DNA of 64,000 nt from Opitutaceae bacterium. GTDB taxonomy: Bacteria; Verrucomicrobiota; Verrucomicrobiia; Opitutales; Opitutaceae. This document shows, one piece after another, positions 1 through 8,685 of this stretch. Numbering within the stretch: position 1 is the stretch's first letter; every line of letters starts with the position of its first letter. The stretch lies in contig JABTUS010000007.1 in assembly GCA_015075305.1 (NCBI GenBank), forward strand, positions 1 through 64,000, given 5' to 3'. The notes beneath the pieces were generated by a model that was given only the letters and a program-made list of their open reading frames with translations, had not been told where the DNA came from and did no database searches. A program made the translations under genes and the position numbers.

Positions 1-1
1 T

Positions 2-610
2 CTCGCCGGGGCGCGCTGGCGCTACATCCTGCCGTGCCTCGGGCTGGTGGTCCTGTTCTTCGCCGTCATGGTCATCCACAACCCGAACCGGTTGAACCGC
101 TTCACGGCGTTCCTCGACGTCGAGGCCAACCACCAGGGCGGCACCTACCAGCTCTACCAGTCGCTCGCCGCCTTTGCCGTCGGCGGCACGGAGGGAGCGG
201 GCCTGGGCCAGGGGCGCCAGCAGATGAACTTTCTGCCCGAGGCGCACACGGATTTTGTGTTTGCGGTGGTGGGCGAGGAACTGGGCCTCTGGTTCACGCT
301 CGGCGTGGTCGCGGTGTTCCTGACGCTGTTCATCGCCGGCCTGATTCACCTCCGTCGCGCGCCGAATCTTTTTCAGTACCTGCTGGTGGCCGGCGCGCTT
401 CTCCTGATCAGCCTTCAGGCTGTGATCAACCTCGGCGTGGTCACGGGAGTTCTGCCGACAAAGGGGATGTCGCTCCCATTCATCAGTGCTGGACTTTCGA
501 ACCTGCTCCTGATGGGGCTGCTGATCGGCATCGTCCTGAACACGCAGCGTTCCTGGGCGCGGCCGAGATGGGCGCGGGGTTCGCGCGGATTCGAGGAGGT
601 CACCACATGA
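2..610 (+). CDS. ftsW: Cell division protein FtsW, C-terminal part (5' end outside window)
   Basis: This is the last 202 residues of a SEDS-family protein, the lipid II polymerase or flippase-associated partner of the septal transpeptidase. The frame is open to the left edge, so the true start lies outside. It carries the family loop 'GLGQGRQQMNFLPEAHTDF' followed by 'VVGEELG', then hydrophobic segments, and near the end 'GVLPTKGMSLPFISAG', the FtsW/RodA C-terminal signature. The stop overlaps the murG start as ATGA. Its place directly before murG in a dcw cluster favours FtsW over RodA. Confidence 0.93.
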   Translation, partial: LAGARWRYILPCLGLVVLFFAVMVIHNPNRLNRFTAFLDVEANHQGGTYQLYQSLAAFAVGGTEGAGLGQGRQQMNFLPEAHTDFVFAVVGEELGLWFTLGVVAVFLTLFIAGLIHLRRAPNLFQYLLVAGALLLISLQAVINLGVVTGVLPTKGMSLPFISAGLSNLLLMGLLIGIVLNTQRSWARPRWARGSRGFEEVTT

Positions 611-1740
611 GCCGCTTTCTGATTTCCTGCGGCGGCACCGGCGGACATCTCTCACCGGGCATAGCGCTGGCCGAGGGACTGGTCGATCGCGGGCATGCGG
701 TGCGGATCCTGGTCAGTCGAAAAAGGGTCGATGCCCGGTTGATTGAAAAGTACGCCAACCTTGAATTCGATTCGATTCCGGGAGCCGGGTTTTCCCTGCG
801 TCCTTCCGAGCTTGCGCGCTTTCTTTCGCAGCAGGCGCTGGGCTTCCTGAAAAGCGTCAGGCTCATGCGGAGATTCAGGCCGGATGCCGTCGTCGGATTC
901 GGCGGCTTCACATCGGCCGCGTTCATTGCAGCCGGTGCGATGACGGGGATTCCGGTGGTTCTGCACGAGGCGAATCGGATCCCAGGCCGGGCGATACGAT
1001 TGATGGGCAGATTTGCCAGGCGTGTCTACCTGCCCGCCGGAGTCCGCCTCTCCTCATTGTCGCGGAATGTGGTGCGCGAGGCCGGGCTTCCCGTTCGGCG
1101 GGAATTCAAGCGTGAGGATGCCCGGGAGGCGCGCCTTCAGCTCGGACTCGAGGAGTCCCGTCCTGTTGTGGCCGTGCTGGGCGGCAGCCAGGGTGCGACC
1201 GCGCTCAACGACTGGGCCCGGTGCGAACTGGGGGTTCTGGGGGCCGACGGCGTCCAGGTCTATTGCGTGACCGGGCTCGGGAAGGGCGCGCCCGAGCGCA
1301 TCGAAATCGTCTCCGCCGCGGGTGACCGGGTCAGGCATGTGTTCGCTCCATTCTGCGACCGGATGGCGACGCTGCTGTCGGCGACCGATCTTGTGGTTTC
1401 GCGTGCGGGAGCGGGGACCCTTGCGGAGCTCGTGAGGATCGGAACGCCCGCCGTGCTCATCCCGTTCCCGTTCGCCGCCGACAATCATCAGGATGCCAAT
1501 GCGGACTACTTTCTTCAACAAGGCTGCGGGGAGGTCGTTTCGCAGGACAGGCTGCACACATTGACCGAACGGGTGAGAAGTCTCCTGACGACGGACGGGA
1601 GGCGCGCTCTCTTTCGATCGAATCTCGAACGCCTCGACCGCGTTGATCCGCTGCCCTCAATGATCACGGACCTTGAGGAAATCGTGCACAGGGACAAACG
1701 CGGCGCGACGCTGCTTCCCGGCACGCTTGGACTCGCATGA
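607..1740 (+). CDS. murG: UDP-GlcNAc:undecaprenyl-PP-MurNAc-pentapeptide GlcNAc transferase MurG
   Basis: 377 aa. MurG makes lipid II from lipid I at the cytoplasmic face of the membrane. The glycine-rich N-terminal loop 'CGGTGGHLSPGIALAE' is at residues 8-23. A second loop 'LGGSQGA' lies near residue 192 and a UDP-GlcNAc-binding stretch 'SRAGAGTLAEL' near 265, followed by 'PFPFAADNHQDANA'. The ATG at 607 overlaps the ftsW stop (ATGA) and was chosen over a frame open far upstream because the protein then begins with the family N-terminus. It ends in another ATGA overlap with murC-murB, which suggests translational coupling. Confidence 0.96.
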   Translation: MSRFLISCGGTGGHLSPGIALAEGLVDRGHAVRILVSRKRVDARLIEKYANLEFDSIPGAGFSLRPSELARFLSQQALGFLKSVRLMRRFRPDAVVGFGGFTSAAFIAAGAMTGIPVVLHEANRIPGRAIRLMGRFARRVYLPAGVRLSSLSRNVVREAGLPVRREFKREDAREARLQLGLEESRPVVAVLGGSQGATALNDWARCELGVLGADGVQVYCVTGLGKGAPERIEIVSAAGDRVRHVFAPFCDRMATLLSATDLVVSRAGAGTLAELVRIGTPAVLIPFPFAADNHQDANADYFLQQGCGEVVSQDRLHTLTERVRSLLTTDGRRALFRSNLERLDRVDPLPSMITDLEEIVHRDKRGATLLPGTLGLA

Positions 1741-4088
1741 GACGCGACGCTCCATCGGCACTTTTCGGCAGCGATGTCACTGCGGTCCACTGCGTGGGGG
1801 TCGGTGGCATGGGCGCCGGACCGCTTGCGATCCACCTCTCCCAGTCGGGATACCGCGTGAGCGGAGAGGATGATGCCATGACGGACGCCATGAAGCGTCA
1901 TCTGGAGAAGGGCCGCGTGGCGATCACTGGGGCCGGACAAGTGCCGCCGGAGTGCGACCTCGTCATGGCGTCGTCGGCCATTTCACCCTCGCACCCGGCG
2001 CTTGTGGCGGCGCGGAGGCGCGGCATCCGGACTGTGCGCAGGGGTGAATTGCTTGCCGAGGTGGCGCGCGGAAAGCGGTTCGTGGCGGTCTGCGGATCGC
2101 ACGGGAAAACCACGACAACCGCGATGCTGATCACCGCGCTTCGCGCGGCGGGATTTCCGGCGGGATACATCCTCGGAGGGCTGTTTGCGGATGACGCGAT
2201 TCCACCCGCGCGCGCGGGCTCCAACGAATGGCTGGTTGCGGAGGTGGATGAAAGTGACGGCACCATCGATCGGTTCTCGCCGGCGCTGACCGTTGCCGTG
2301 AACCTCGACTGGGATCATCCGGATCATTATCGCCGGCTCGCGGACCTGGAGGAAACCTTCCGGGCTCTGTTCATGCGCACGAGCGAGGCGGTGCTTGTGA
2401 GCGATGCGTGCGCGGCGTCGCAGCGCGTTGCATCCGGACTCGCTGTGAGCACCTTTGGACGGACGGGGGATTTTTCGGGATGCCTGAAGCGGGTCCTGCC
2501 CGCGCAGACACTGGTCTCCCTCGGCGGACGTTTCGGGGCGGTGGATGTTTCAGTGGCCGCCCATGGGGACTTCAATGTTGCCAATGCGACGGCGGCCCTC
2601 GCCGCCGCACGGCTCATGGGAGTGCAACCATCGGAGCAGTCGCTGGCGTCCTACCCCGGAGTTCTGCGCCGGCAGACAATCCTGCTCAAGGAGGATGGGA
2701 TCATCGCGATCGAGGACTACGCGCATCATCCGGCGGAGATTCGCGCGCTCCTGTCCAGCCTCAGGCAGCGGATGGGGGCGGCCGACCCTGACGGATCGCG
2801 CGGCCGGTTGATCGTTGTGTTTCAGCCCCACCGGTACAGCCGCACCGCGCAGTTCAAGACGGAGTTCGCGGCATCGCTTTCGGTGGCGTCCCGCGTGCTG
2901 CTGCTCGATGTCTATGGCGCGGGTGAGGCGGCGCTGGCGGGCGGAACCACGGCGGATCTCTATGCGGAGATGAAGCGCATCTCGCCCGAAATGGACGTGA
3001 CGTATCTCCCCGGCGATCGCGCGGGGTTCCAGCGTTCGCTTGCAGGCACTGTCAGGGCGGGCGACTGGGTGGCGTTTGTGGGGGCGGGCGACGTCGATCG
3101 CGAGGCGCGAGCCTGGCTCGCCGGGCATGCGGCCAGAAAGGCCGGGACGGCGCGGTGGGACGCCCTGGCGGAGCGGATCCGTCGTCGTGTTTCCGTGGAT
3201 ACAAGGGTTCTCCGGGAGGAGGGGCTCGCGGAGAAGACGACGATGCGCGTGGGAGGCGCGGCGAGAATCTATTGTGAACCGTCATGCGCTGCCGATCTGC
3301 AGGCGGTGGTGCGCGCCGCGCGCGCGGAGGAGGCGCCGCTCCTCCTGCTCGGACGCGGATCGAACCTCCTTGTTCCGGACGAGGGGGTCGATGGCGTTGT
3401 TGTCAGTCTCGCGCATGCGAACTGGCGGGCCTTTGAGGCGCGGGCGGACGGCCGGGTTTTCGTGGGCGCAGGCCTGCGGTTGAAGCAGCTCTGCGGGCTT
3501 GCCACACGGGCGGGACTGAAGGGCTTTGAGTTTCTCGAGGGAATTCCCGGCTGCGTGGGGGGCGCGCTGCGGATGAATGCGGGTGCGATGGGTGGATGGA
3601 TGTTCGATGTCGTGGAGGAGGTCAGCCTGATGCTTCCGGATGGCGAGGTCGTCGCCGTGCCGAGGGACCGGCTGCACGTTGAATACCGGCACTGCGCGGA
3701 ACTTGATGCGGCGATCGCCCTGGGTGCGGTGCTGAGGCCGGCGGAGGTGGTCGGGGAGGCGGATTCCATCAGGCGGCAGATGGACGTCTACCGCGACAAG
3801 CGCCTGAAGTCCCAGCCGCGGGAGCCGAGCGCCGGCTGCATTTTCAAGAACCCCGCCGGAGACTCCGCCGGGCGCCTGATCGATGCGGCGGGATTGAAGG
3901 GCGAGCGTGTGGGCGATGCGGAGGTGTCGACCGTGCACGCCAACTTCATTGTCAACCGCGGCAGGGCCACGAGCGCCGATGTCATCGCGCTCGTGAGGCT
4001 GGTGCGGGCGAGAGTCCGCGAGGCGGGTGGAGTCGAACTCGAACCGGAGGTTCTGCTTTACGGCCGGTCATGGAGGGAAGTTTTGTGA
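1737..4088 (+). CDS. murC-murB: Fused UDP-MurNAc--L-alanine ligase / UDP-MurNAc dehydrogenase (MurC-MurB)
   Basis: 783 aa, two enzymes in one chain. The N-terminal part (about 1-465) is MurC: Rossmann loop 'VGVGGMGAGPLAIHLS', P-loop 'SHGKTTTTAML' near 120, then 'VDESDGT' and 'HHPAEIRA'. The C-terminal part (from about 475) is MurB, the FAD enzyme reducing UDP-GlcNAc-enolpyruvate: 'TTMRVGGAARIYCEP', 'LLGRGSNLLVPDEG', 'EGIPGCVGGALRMNAGAMG'. The 'AGCIFKNP' motif near residue 700 has Cys where E. coli MurB has the catalytic Ser. The fusion makes the enzymes of two consecutive precursor steps from one gene. Fusions of this type are known in Chlamydiae and Verrucomicrobia (recalled, not searched). 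Confidence 0.95.
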   Translation: MRRDAPSALFGSDVTAVHCVGVGGMGAGPLAIHLSQSGYRVSGEDDAMTDAMKRHLEKGRVAITGAGQVPPECDLVMASSAISPSHPALVAARRRGIRTVRRGELLAEVARGKRFVAVCGSHGKTTTTAMLITALRAAGFPAGYILGGLFADDAIPPARAGSNEWLVAEVDESDGTIDRFSPALTVAVNLDWDHPDHYRRLADLEETFRALFMRTSEAVLVSDACAASQRVASGLAVSTFGRTGDFSGCLKRVLPAQTLVSLGGRFGAVDVSVAAHGDFNVANATAALAAARLMGVQPSEQSLASYPGVLRRQTILLKEDGIIAIEDYAHHPAEIRALLSSLRQRMGAADPDGSRGRLIVVFQPHRYSRTAQFKTEFAASLSVASRVLLLDVYGAGEAALAGGTTADLYAEMKRISPEMDVTYLPGDRAGFQRSLAGTVRAGDWVAFVGAGDVDREARAWLAGHAARKAGTARWDALAERIRRRVSVDTRVLREEGLAEKTTMRVGGAARIYCEPSCAADLQAVVRAARAEEAPLLLLGRGSNLLVPDEGVDGVVVSLAHANWRAFEARADGRVFVGAGLRLKQLCGLATRAGLKGFEFLEGIPGCVGGALRMNAGAMGGWMFDVVEEVSLMLPDGEVVAVPRDRLHVEYRHCAELDAAIALGAVLRPAEVVGEADSIRRQMDVYRDKRLKSQPREPSAGCIFKNPAGDSAGRLIDAAGLKGERVGDAEVSTVHANFIVNRGRATSADVIALVRLVRARVREAGGVELEPEVLLYGRSWREVL

Positions 4089-4149
4089 GTACCACGATGC
4101 CGATGAACCGCATGCGCCGCGACTCCACCAGGGGAGGATTGTTCGAGCG

Positions 4150-5082
4150 ATGAATCCCACCGTTGTGGTTCTTGGCGGAGGCACCTCAACCGAACGCGAG
4201 GTCTCGATCGGATCGGGCAGGGCCTGCGCGATCGGGCTGGCGCGGAATTTTCCAACGAGGCTTGTCATTGTCGATGACGAGGCGGTGCCTCCGGGACTCG
4301 ATCCCGGCCGCGATGTGATTTTCTCCACGCTCCACGGAACATTTGGCGAGGACGGAGGCATGCAGCGCCTGCTGGACCAGGCCGGTTTCCAGTATGCCGG
4401 GTGCGACGCCGCGTCGAGCGCACTGACCTTTGACAAGGAGCTGACCAAGCGGACGGTGATGGCCGCGGGTGTGCGCGTGCCTCCGGGGGTGGCGTTTTCG
4501 GGAGACGACAAACCTGCGGCGGACGCATTGATTTCGAAGCTGGGTCCGGGAATTGTCTTCAAGCCGCGGGCCTCGGGATCCAGCATCGGGCTTGGAATCT
4601 GCGACGGCCCGGACGAAGTGCGCGCGAACCTCGACGGGATAACCGGCGGCGAATGGCTCGCGGAGCGTCGCATCGTCGGAAGGGAGATCACCGTCGGCAT
4701 TCTCAACGGTCGCGCGATGGGGGTGGTGGAGATTGTTCCGAACTCCGGCGTCTTCGACTACCGCTCCAAATACACGAAGGGGCTCACAACCTATCTCTCT
4801 CCGGCGCCGGTTCCGCCCGGACTTGCGCACGCCGCCCGGGAGGCGGCGACGAATGCGTTCACCGCATGCGGCTGCAGGGACTATGCGCGCGCGGACTTCA
4901 TGCTTTCCGAGGAGAACGAGTTGTTCCTGCTCGAAATCAACACGCTGCCGGGGATGAAGGAGACAAGCCTGCTGCCGATGAGCGCAGGCTGTGTCGGCTT
5001 GGATTTTGCGGCATTGGTGAAGGAGATGGTCGCTCCGGCGATCCGCCGCTTCAAGGAGGCGGGCTCAGTTCTGGCGCGATGA
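4150..5082 (+). CDS. ddl: D-alanine--D-alanine ligase
   Basis: 310 aa ATP-grasp ligase supplying the D-Ala-D-Ala of the stem peptide. It begins 'MNPTVVVLGGGTSTEREVS', has the ATP-grasp motifs 'HGTFGEDGGMQRLLDQ' and 'KPRASGSSIGLG', and the metal and product site 'EINTLPGMKETSLLP' near the C-terminus. The frame is open upstream to 4027, overlapping murB, but the family N-terminus begins at the ATG at 4150. About 61 bp separate it from murB. Its stop overlaps the ftsQ start (ATGA at 5079-5082). Confidence 0.95.
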   Translation: MNPTVVVLGGGTSTEREVSIGSGRACAIGLARNFPTRLVIVDDEAVPPGLDPGRDVIFSTLHGTFGEDGGMQRLLDQAGFQYAGCDAASSALTFDKELTKRTVMAAGVRVPPGVAFSGDDKPAADALISKLGPGIVFKPRASGSSIGLGICDGPDEVRANLDGITGGEWLAERRIVGREITVGILNGRAMGVVEIVPNSGVFDYRSKYTKGLTTYLSPAPVPPGLAHAAREAATNAFTACGCRDYARADFMLSEENELFLLEINTLPGMKETSLLPMSAGCVGLDFAALVKEMVAPAIRRFKEAGSVLAR

Positions 5083-6143
5083 ATCGAAACGCCGCACCTC
5101 AGACCGCAGCGCGCTCCTGGCGCGACATTCCCCAGGACATCGCACCCCGCTCGATGTCGCCCGAAGGCCGTCGACGGCTGACGATGGGCTTCGTCAAGGG
5201 CGTCCTCGCGATGGTTCTGCTTGCCGCCGCAATCTGGGCCGGCGTCGAACTGTATGAGATCTGGCGGCACGACCCCACGAAACTCGCCGCCCCGGTGAAA
5301 TCGGAGCCGCTGCAGGCGATCAAGCTGAACACCGACGGCGTTCTGGACCTTGCGTGGGTGGAGGCGCGTCTTCACCTGCCAAAGGGGGTGACGCTGATGG
5401 AGCTCGATCTTGACGCGCTGCAGCGGGCGCTCCTTGCGGATGGGCAGGTGAAAACCGCGGTGCTGACCCGCCGCTTTCCGGACACGCTGGTCGCGAGCCT
5501 CCAGGAGCGGTCTCCGGTCGGCCGGGTGCGCGCGGTGGATTCTTCGGGGAATCCCGCCGACCTCCTGGTTGCGCGCGATGGCGTGGTTTTTCCCGGCAGC
5601 AACTATTCTGATTCAGTGGTTTCGAGCCTCCCCTGGCTCGACGGACTGACGCTCCACCGTTCGGGCCGCGGGTTTGTTCCGGTTTCGGGAATGGAGACGG
5701 TTGCGGATCTCCTGGTCACCGCACAGGGGAACACCCCCTGGCTTTATCGAAACTGGCGGGTCATTTCCCTCGGGCGACTGGAGAGCGACGGCGAAATCCT
5801 CGTCAAGACCGCGGATGCGATGTCGATCGTGTTCGGGACGAGGGACGATTTTTTCAAGCAGGTCGCCCTTCTTGATTCGGTGCTCGCCGAAATCCGGCTG
5901 CATCCGGTGCCTCCGGTATCCACGATCAACCTCATCTACGGAAAGAGTCAGGTTCCGGTTTCATTCCTCGCGGCACCTGCTGTCCAGACGGAGCCCTCCA
6001 TCGGGATCCCGAAGGACGGCGTCAGGCTGGGCGCCGATGCATCGAAGTCGCTGCGCGAATCCGCATCGAGGATGGTGAAAGAGAAGCGCGGCCTGTTTCA
6101 GTTTCAATCCCTTCAATCTCGGAAAACCTCTCGTGAGTTCTAG
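5079..6143 (+). CDS. ftsQ: Cell division protein FtsQ (POTRA, bitopic membrane protein)
   Basis: 354 aa. A cytoplasmic N-terminus of about 35 residues precedes one hydrophobic segment (about 36-60, 'VKGVLAMVLLAAAIWAGVEL'). A periplasmic POTRA-like region follows ('LMELDLDALQRALLADGQVK', 'RRFPDTLVASLQERSPVGRV'), then an FtsQ-type beta domain. Sequence conservation is low, as is usual for FtsQ, so the call leans on topology and on the position between ddl and ftsA. It starts inside the ddl stop and its end overlaps the ftsA start by 11 bp. Confidence 0.85.
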   Translation: MNRNAAPQTAARSWRDIPQDIAPRSMSPEGRRRLTMGFVKGVLAMVLLAAAIWAGVELYEIWRHDPTKLAAPVKSEPLQAIKLNTDGVLDLAWVEARLHLPKGVTLMELDLDALQRALLADGQVKTAVLTRRFPDTLVASLQERSPVGRVRAVDSSGNPADLLVARDGVVFPGSNYSDSVVSSLPWLDGLTLHRSGRGFVPVSGMETVADLLVTAQGNTPWLYRNWRVISLGRLESDGEILVKTADAMSIVFGTRDDFFKQVALLDSVLAEIRLHPVPPVSTINLIYGKSQVPVSFLAAPAVQTEPSIGIPKDGVRLGADASKSLRESASRMVKEKRGLFQFQSLQSRKTSREF

Positions 6144-7338
6144 GACAAAATACATCGGAGCCGTCGAAATCGGCACATCAAAAATCAGCGTTCTCATTGG
6201 CGAGATAGCCAATGGACGAAGCCTGAGTGTGGTCGGGCTGGGTGAGTGCGCCTCGCGCGGGGTCATCAAGGGAGTCGTGATGGATTTCAAGGCGGCCAGT
6301 GATGTGTCCCACAGCGCACTGCTGGACGCTGAAAAGAGCGCGGGCGTGCGCGTGGATGAAGTGTACCTGGCGCAGACAGGCGGGCATATCGATGGATTCT
6401 CGAGCGAGGCCACTGTCCGTGTGGCCGCAGCTGACAACATGGTGAGCGACTTCGACGTCAGCTCCGTCTGCTACCAGGCGCGCATCAAGCAACTGCCGCC
6501 CGGCCGCATGGTCGTGCAGCGCCTCCGGAGACCCTTCCTGCTCGATGGGCGTCTCGTCCCTGATCCCGACAGCCTGGTGGGAAACAGTCTCTCGGTCAGC
6601 TATTTCATGGTCCATGGGCAGGAGGCCCGGATCGCCGACAACATCCACGTCATACGCGGATTCAATGTGCGCGTCTCGGAGCTCATTCTGTCGAGTCTGG
6701 CATCGGGCATCATGGTGACGACGCCGGGTGACCGCCAGCACGGCGTGCTGGTTCTGGACATCGGTGCCGGCACGACTGACTACGTCCTGTATCGCGACGG
6801 CATGCCGCAGGTCGCGGGGGTGGTTGCCGTCGGCGGTGCGCATGTAACGAACGATCTGGCGCTGGGCCTGCGCCTGACGGAGGGGCAGGCCGAGAAGTTG
6901 AAGCTTCGCTTTGGCCGCGCCACGGTTGCGACGAGGAGTCGCGACGAAAAGGTCTGGCTCAACGGGGATTTTGCCATCGGGGACCGCCAGTTTCCGAAGC
7001 AGACGATCGAGCACATCACGTCGGCGCGGGCGTGGGAGATCCTGGAGGTGGTCAGGAAAAAGCTGGGGTCCGCCATGGAGCCCCAGCGCACGGGTGCCGG
7101 CATTGTGATCACCGGCGGAGGATCGAAGCTCCCTGGAATGGCGGAGGCGGCGAGCAAGGTGTTCGGCATTCCCGCGCACATCAGCGAGGGCCCGTCGGGA
7201 GTGAAGGAATACCTGCGGGATCCCGGATTTTCCACCGTGCTTGGCCTGCTTCACTATGGCTTGAGCGCCAGCCCTGAGGTTCCCGCTCCGGCCAGGAGGA
7301 GAACCAGAATCTTCCAGAAACTTTTTGCCACCGTCTAG
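6133..7338 (+). CDS. ftsA: Cell division protein FtsA (actin-like membrane tether of FtsZ)
   Basis: 401 aa with a GTG start. Actin-fold motifs include phosphate-1 'AVEIGTSKISVLIGE' at the N-terminus, phosphate-2 'VLVLDIGAGTTDYVLY' and the adenosine motif 'GIVITGGGSKLPGM'. The SHS2 insertion expected in FtsA lies between about residues 80 and 180. A basic C-terminal stretch ('PARRRTRIFQKLFATV') fits the amphipathic membrane-targeting helix. It overlaps ftsQ and is 12 bp from ftsZ, as in most dcw clusters. Confidence 0.93.
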   Translation: MSSRTKYIGAVEIGTSKISVLIGEIANGRSLSVVGLGECASRGVIKGVVMDFKAASDVSHSALLDAEKSAGVRVDEVYLAQTGGHIDGFSSEATVRVAAADNMVSDFDVSSVCYQARIKQLPPGRMVVQRLRRPFLLDGRLVPDPDSLVGNSLSVSYFMVHGQEARIADNIHVIRGFNVRVSELILSSLASGIMVTTPGDRQHGVLVLDIGAGTTDYVLYRDGMPQVAGVVAVGGAHVTNDLALGLRLTEGQAEKLKLRFGRATVATRSRDEKVWLNGDFAIGDRQFPKQTIEHITSARAWEILEVVRKKLGSAMEPQRTGAGIVITGGGSKLPGMAEAASKVFGIPAHISEGPSGVKEYLRDPGFSTVLGLLHYGLSASPEVPAPARRRTRIFQKLFATV

Positions 7339-7350
7339 CCGGGATTGCGC

Positions 7351-8670
7351 ATGAATCCAAACGAACTTCCCCTGGAAAACCAGATCCCGAGCGATCGGGA
7401 GGTTGCCATCAAAGTCGTGGGTGTGGGGGGCGCCGGGGCCAATACCGCCGACCGCCTGAAAATGGAGAATCTCGCGGACCTGCAACTGGTCGCGGTGAAC
7501 ACCGACCGTCAGGCCCTCTCGAGTTCACCCATTCAGGAGAAGGTCCTCATCGGCACGGGCGTGACACGCGGGCTTGGCGCGGGCGGCGATCCCGACCTCG
7601 GCCGGAAAGCCGCCGAGTCCGATCGCGAGAAGCTTCAGGCAGTCGTGAAGGACTGCGACCTTGTGTTCCTGCTGGCAGGCATGGGTGGCGGCACCGGCAG
7701 TGGCGCCGCGCCAATCCTTGCCGAGCTCGCCACCGAGGTGGATGCGCTTGTCATCGCCTTTGTCACAATGCCGTTCACCTTCGAAGGCGGACGCAGGCTC
7801 AGGCAGGCCGAGGAAGGCCTCGCGGCGCTTCGCAAAGTGTGCGATGCGGTCATACCGCTGCCGAATGACGTCCTGCTGCAGGAGGCGGCGGAAAATGAAA
7901 CCGTGCTCGACTCCTTCGCACGTGCGGACGAATGGATTGGCCGCGCGGTCAAGTCCATCTGGGAAATGCTGCACCGCACGGGTCTGATCAATCTTGATTT
8001 CTCGACGATGCGGCAGGCGTTCACCCAGCGCGGGGGCAAGACCCTTTTCGGCCTCGGCACCGGATCGGGGGAGAATGCGCCGGCGGATGCGATCGAGAGC
8101 CTGAAGATGTGCCCGCTGCTGGTGACGCCGGAATTTTCACGCAAGGCCGACCGCCTCCTGGTGAACATCACGGGCGGCCCGGATCTCACGCTGCCGAAGG
8201 TCAACGAAATGATGAGTGCGGTGACGGATCAATTCGGTCGGGATTCGCACGTGATCATGGGGGCGGTCATCGACGAGAACATGAGCGGGCGGGTGGAGAT
8301 CTGCGTGCTCGGCACCAGCGATGTGGGAGGAAGGATTGGTATGCGGCGCCCGGTGCCGGCGGGGAGCCGGAAGGGCGATCATGCCGCCCCTGTGCCACCG
8401 GCAAAGGATGGAGAGCGTGCGGCCGCACCCCTTTCATTCTTCGAGGGCGGCAGCCGTCATCCGGCCGGTGCGAAACCAGGCTCTGGATCAAGTGGAGAGC
8501 AGCTCACGCTGGGGCCGGCTGTCCATGCCCCCAAGGCGCAGCAGAACGAGTTTTCCTTCACCGAAGTGGAGAGCCGCGGCTACTTCGACAAGACGGACCG
8601 CAATCTCTTTGAAGGCCAGGATCTGGATGTTCCGACCTACCTTCGCAAAGGCATCAAGATCGCCCTGTAG
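7351..8670 (+). CDS. ftsZ: Cell division GTPase FtsZ with atypical T7 loop
   Basis: 439 aa tubulin homologue forming the Z ring. GTP-binding motifs are present: 'VGVGGAGANTADRL', the signature 'GMGGGTGSGAAP' at about 110-121, and 'PFTFEGGRR'. The C-terminal peptide 'DLDVPTYLRKGIKI' matches the conserved FtsA/ZipA-binding tail after a disordered linker. The synergy (T7) loop reads N214-L-D216-F-S-T219, where the usual motif is NxDFxD, so the second catalytic acid is Thr. A TTG at 7345 could add two residues. I prefer the ATG at 7351. Confidence 0.95.
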   Translation: MNPNELPLENQIPSDREVAIKVVGVGGAGANTADRLKMENLADLQLVAVNTDRQALSSSPIQEKVLIGTGVTRGLGAGGDPDLGRKAAESDREKLQAVVKDCDLVFLLAGMGGGTGSGAAPILAELATEVDALVIAFVTMPFTFEGGRRLRQAEEGLAALRKVCDAVIPLPNDVLLQEAAENETVLDSFARADEWIGRAVKSIWEMLHRTGLINLDFSTMRQAFTQRGGKTLFGLGTGSGENAPADAIESLKMCPLLVTPEFSRKADRLLVNITGGPDLTLPKVNEMMSAVTDQFGRDSHVIMGAVIDENMSGRVEICVLGTSDVGGRIGMRRPVPAGSRKGDHAAPVPPAKDGERAAAPLSFFEGGSRHPAGAKPGSGSSGEQLTLGPAVHAPKAQQNEFSFTEVESRGYFDKTDRNLFEGQDLDVPTYLRKGIKIAL

Positions 8671-8685
8671 CCATTTTCATCCGCC

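Noticed and set aside
34-606. In-frame extension upstream of murG
   Set aside because: It overlaps ftsW in another frame and encodes Pro/Arg/Gly-rich nonsense. The MurG N-terminus starts at 607.
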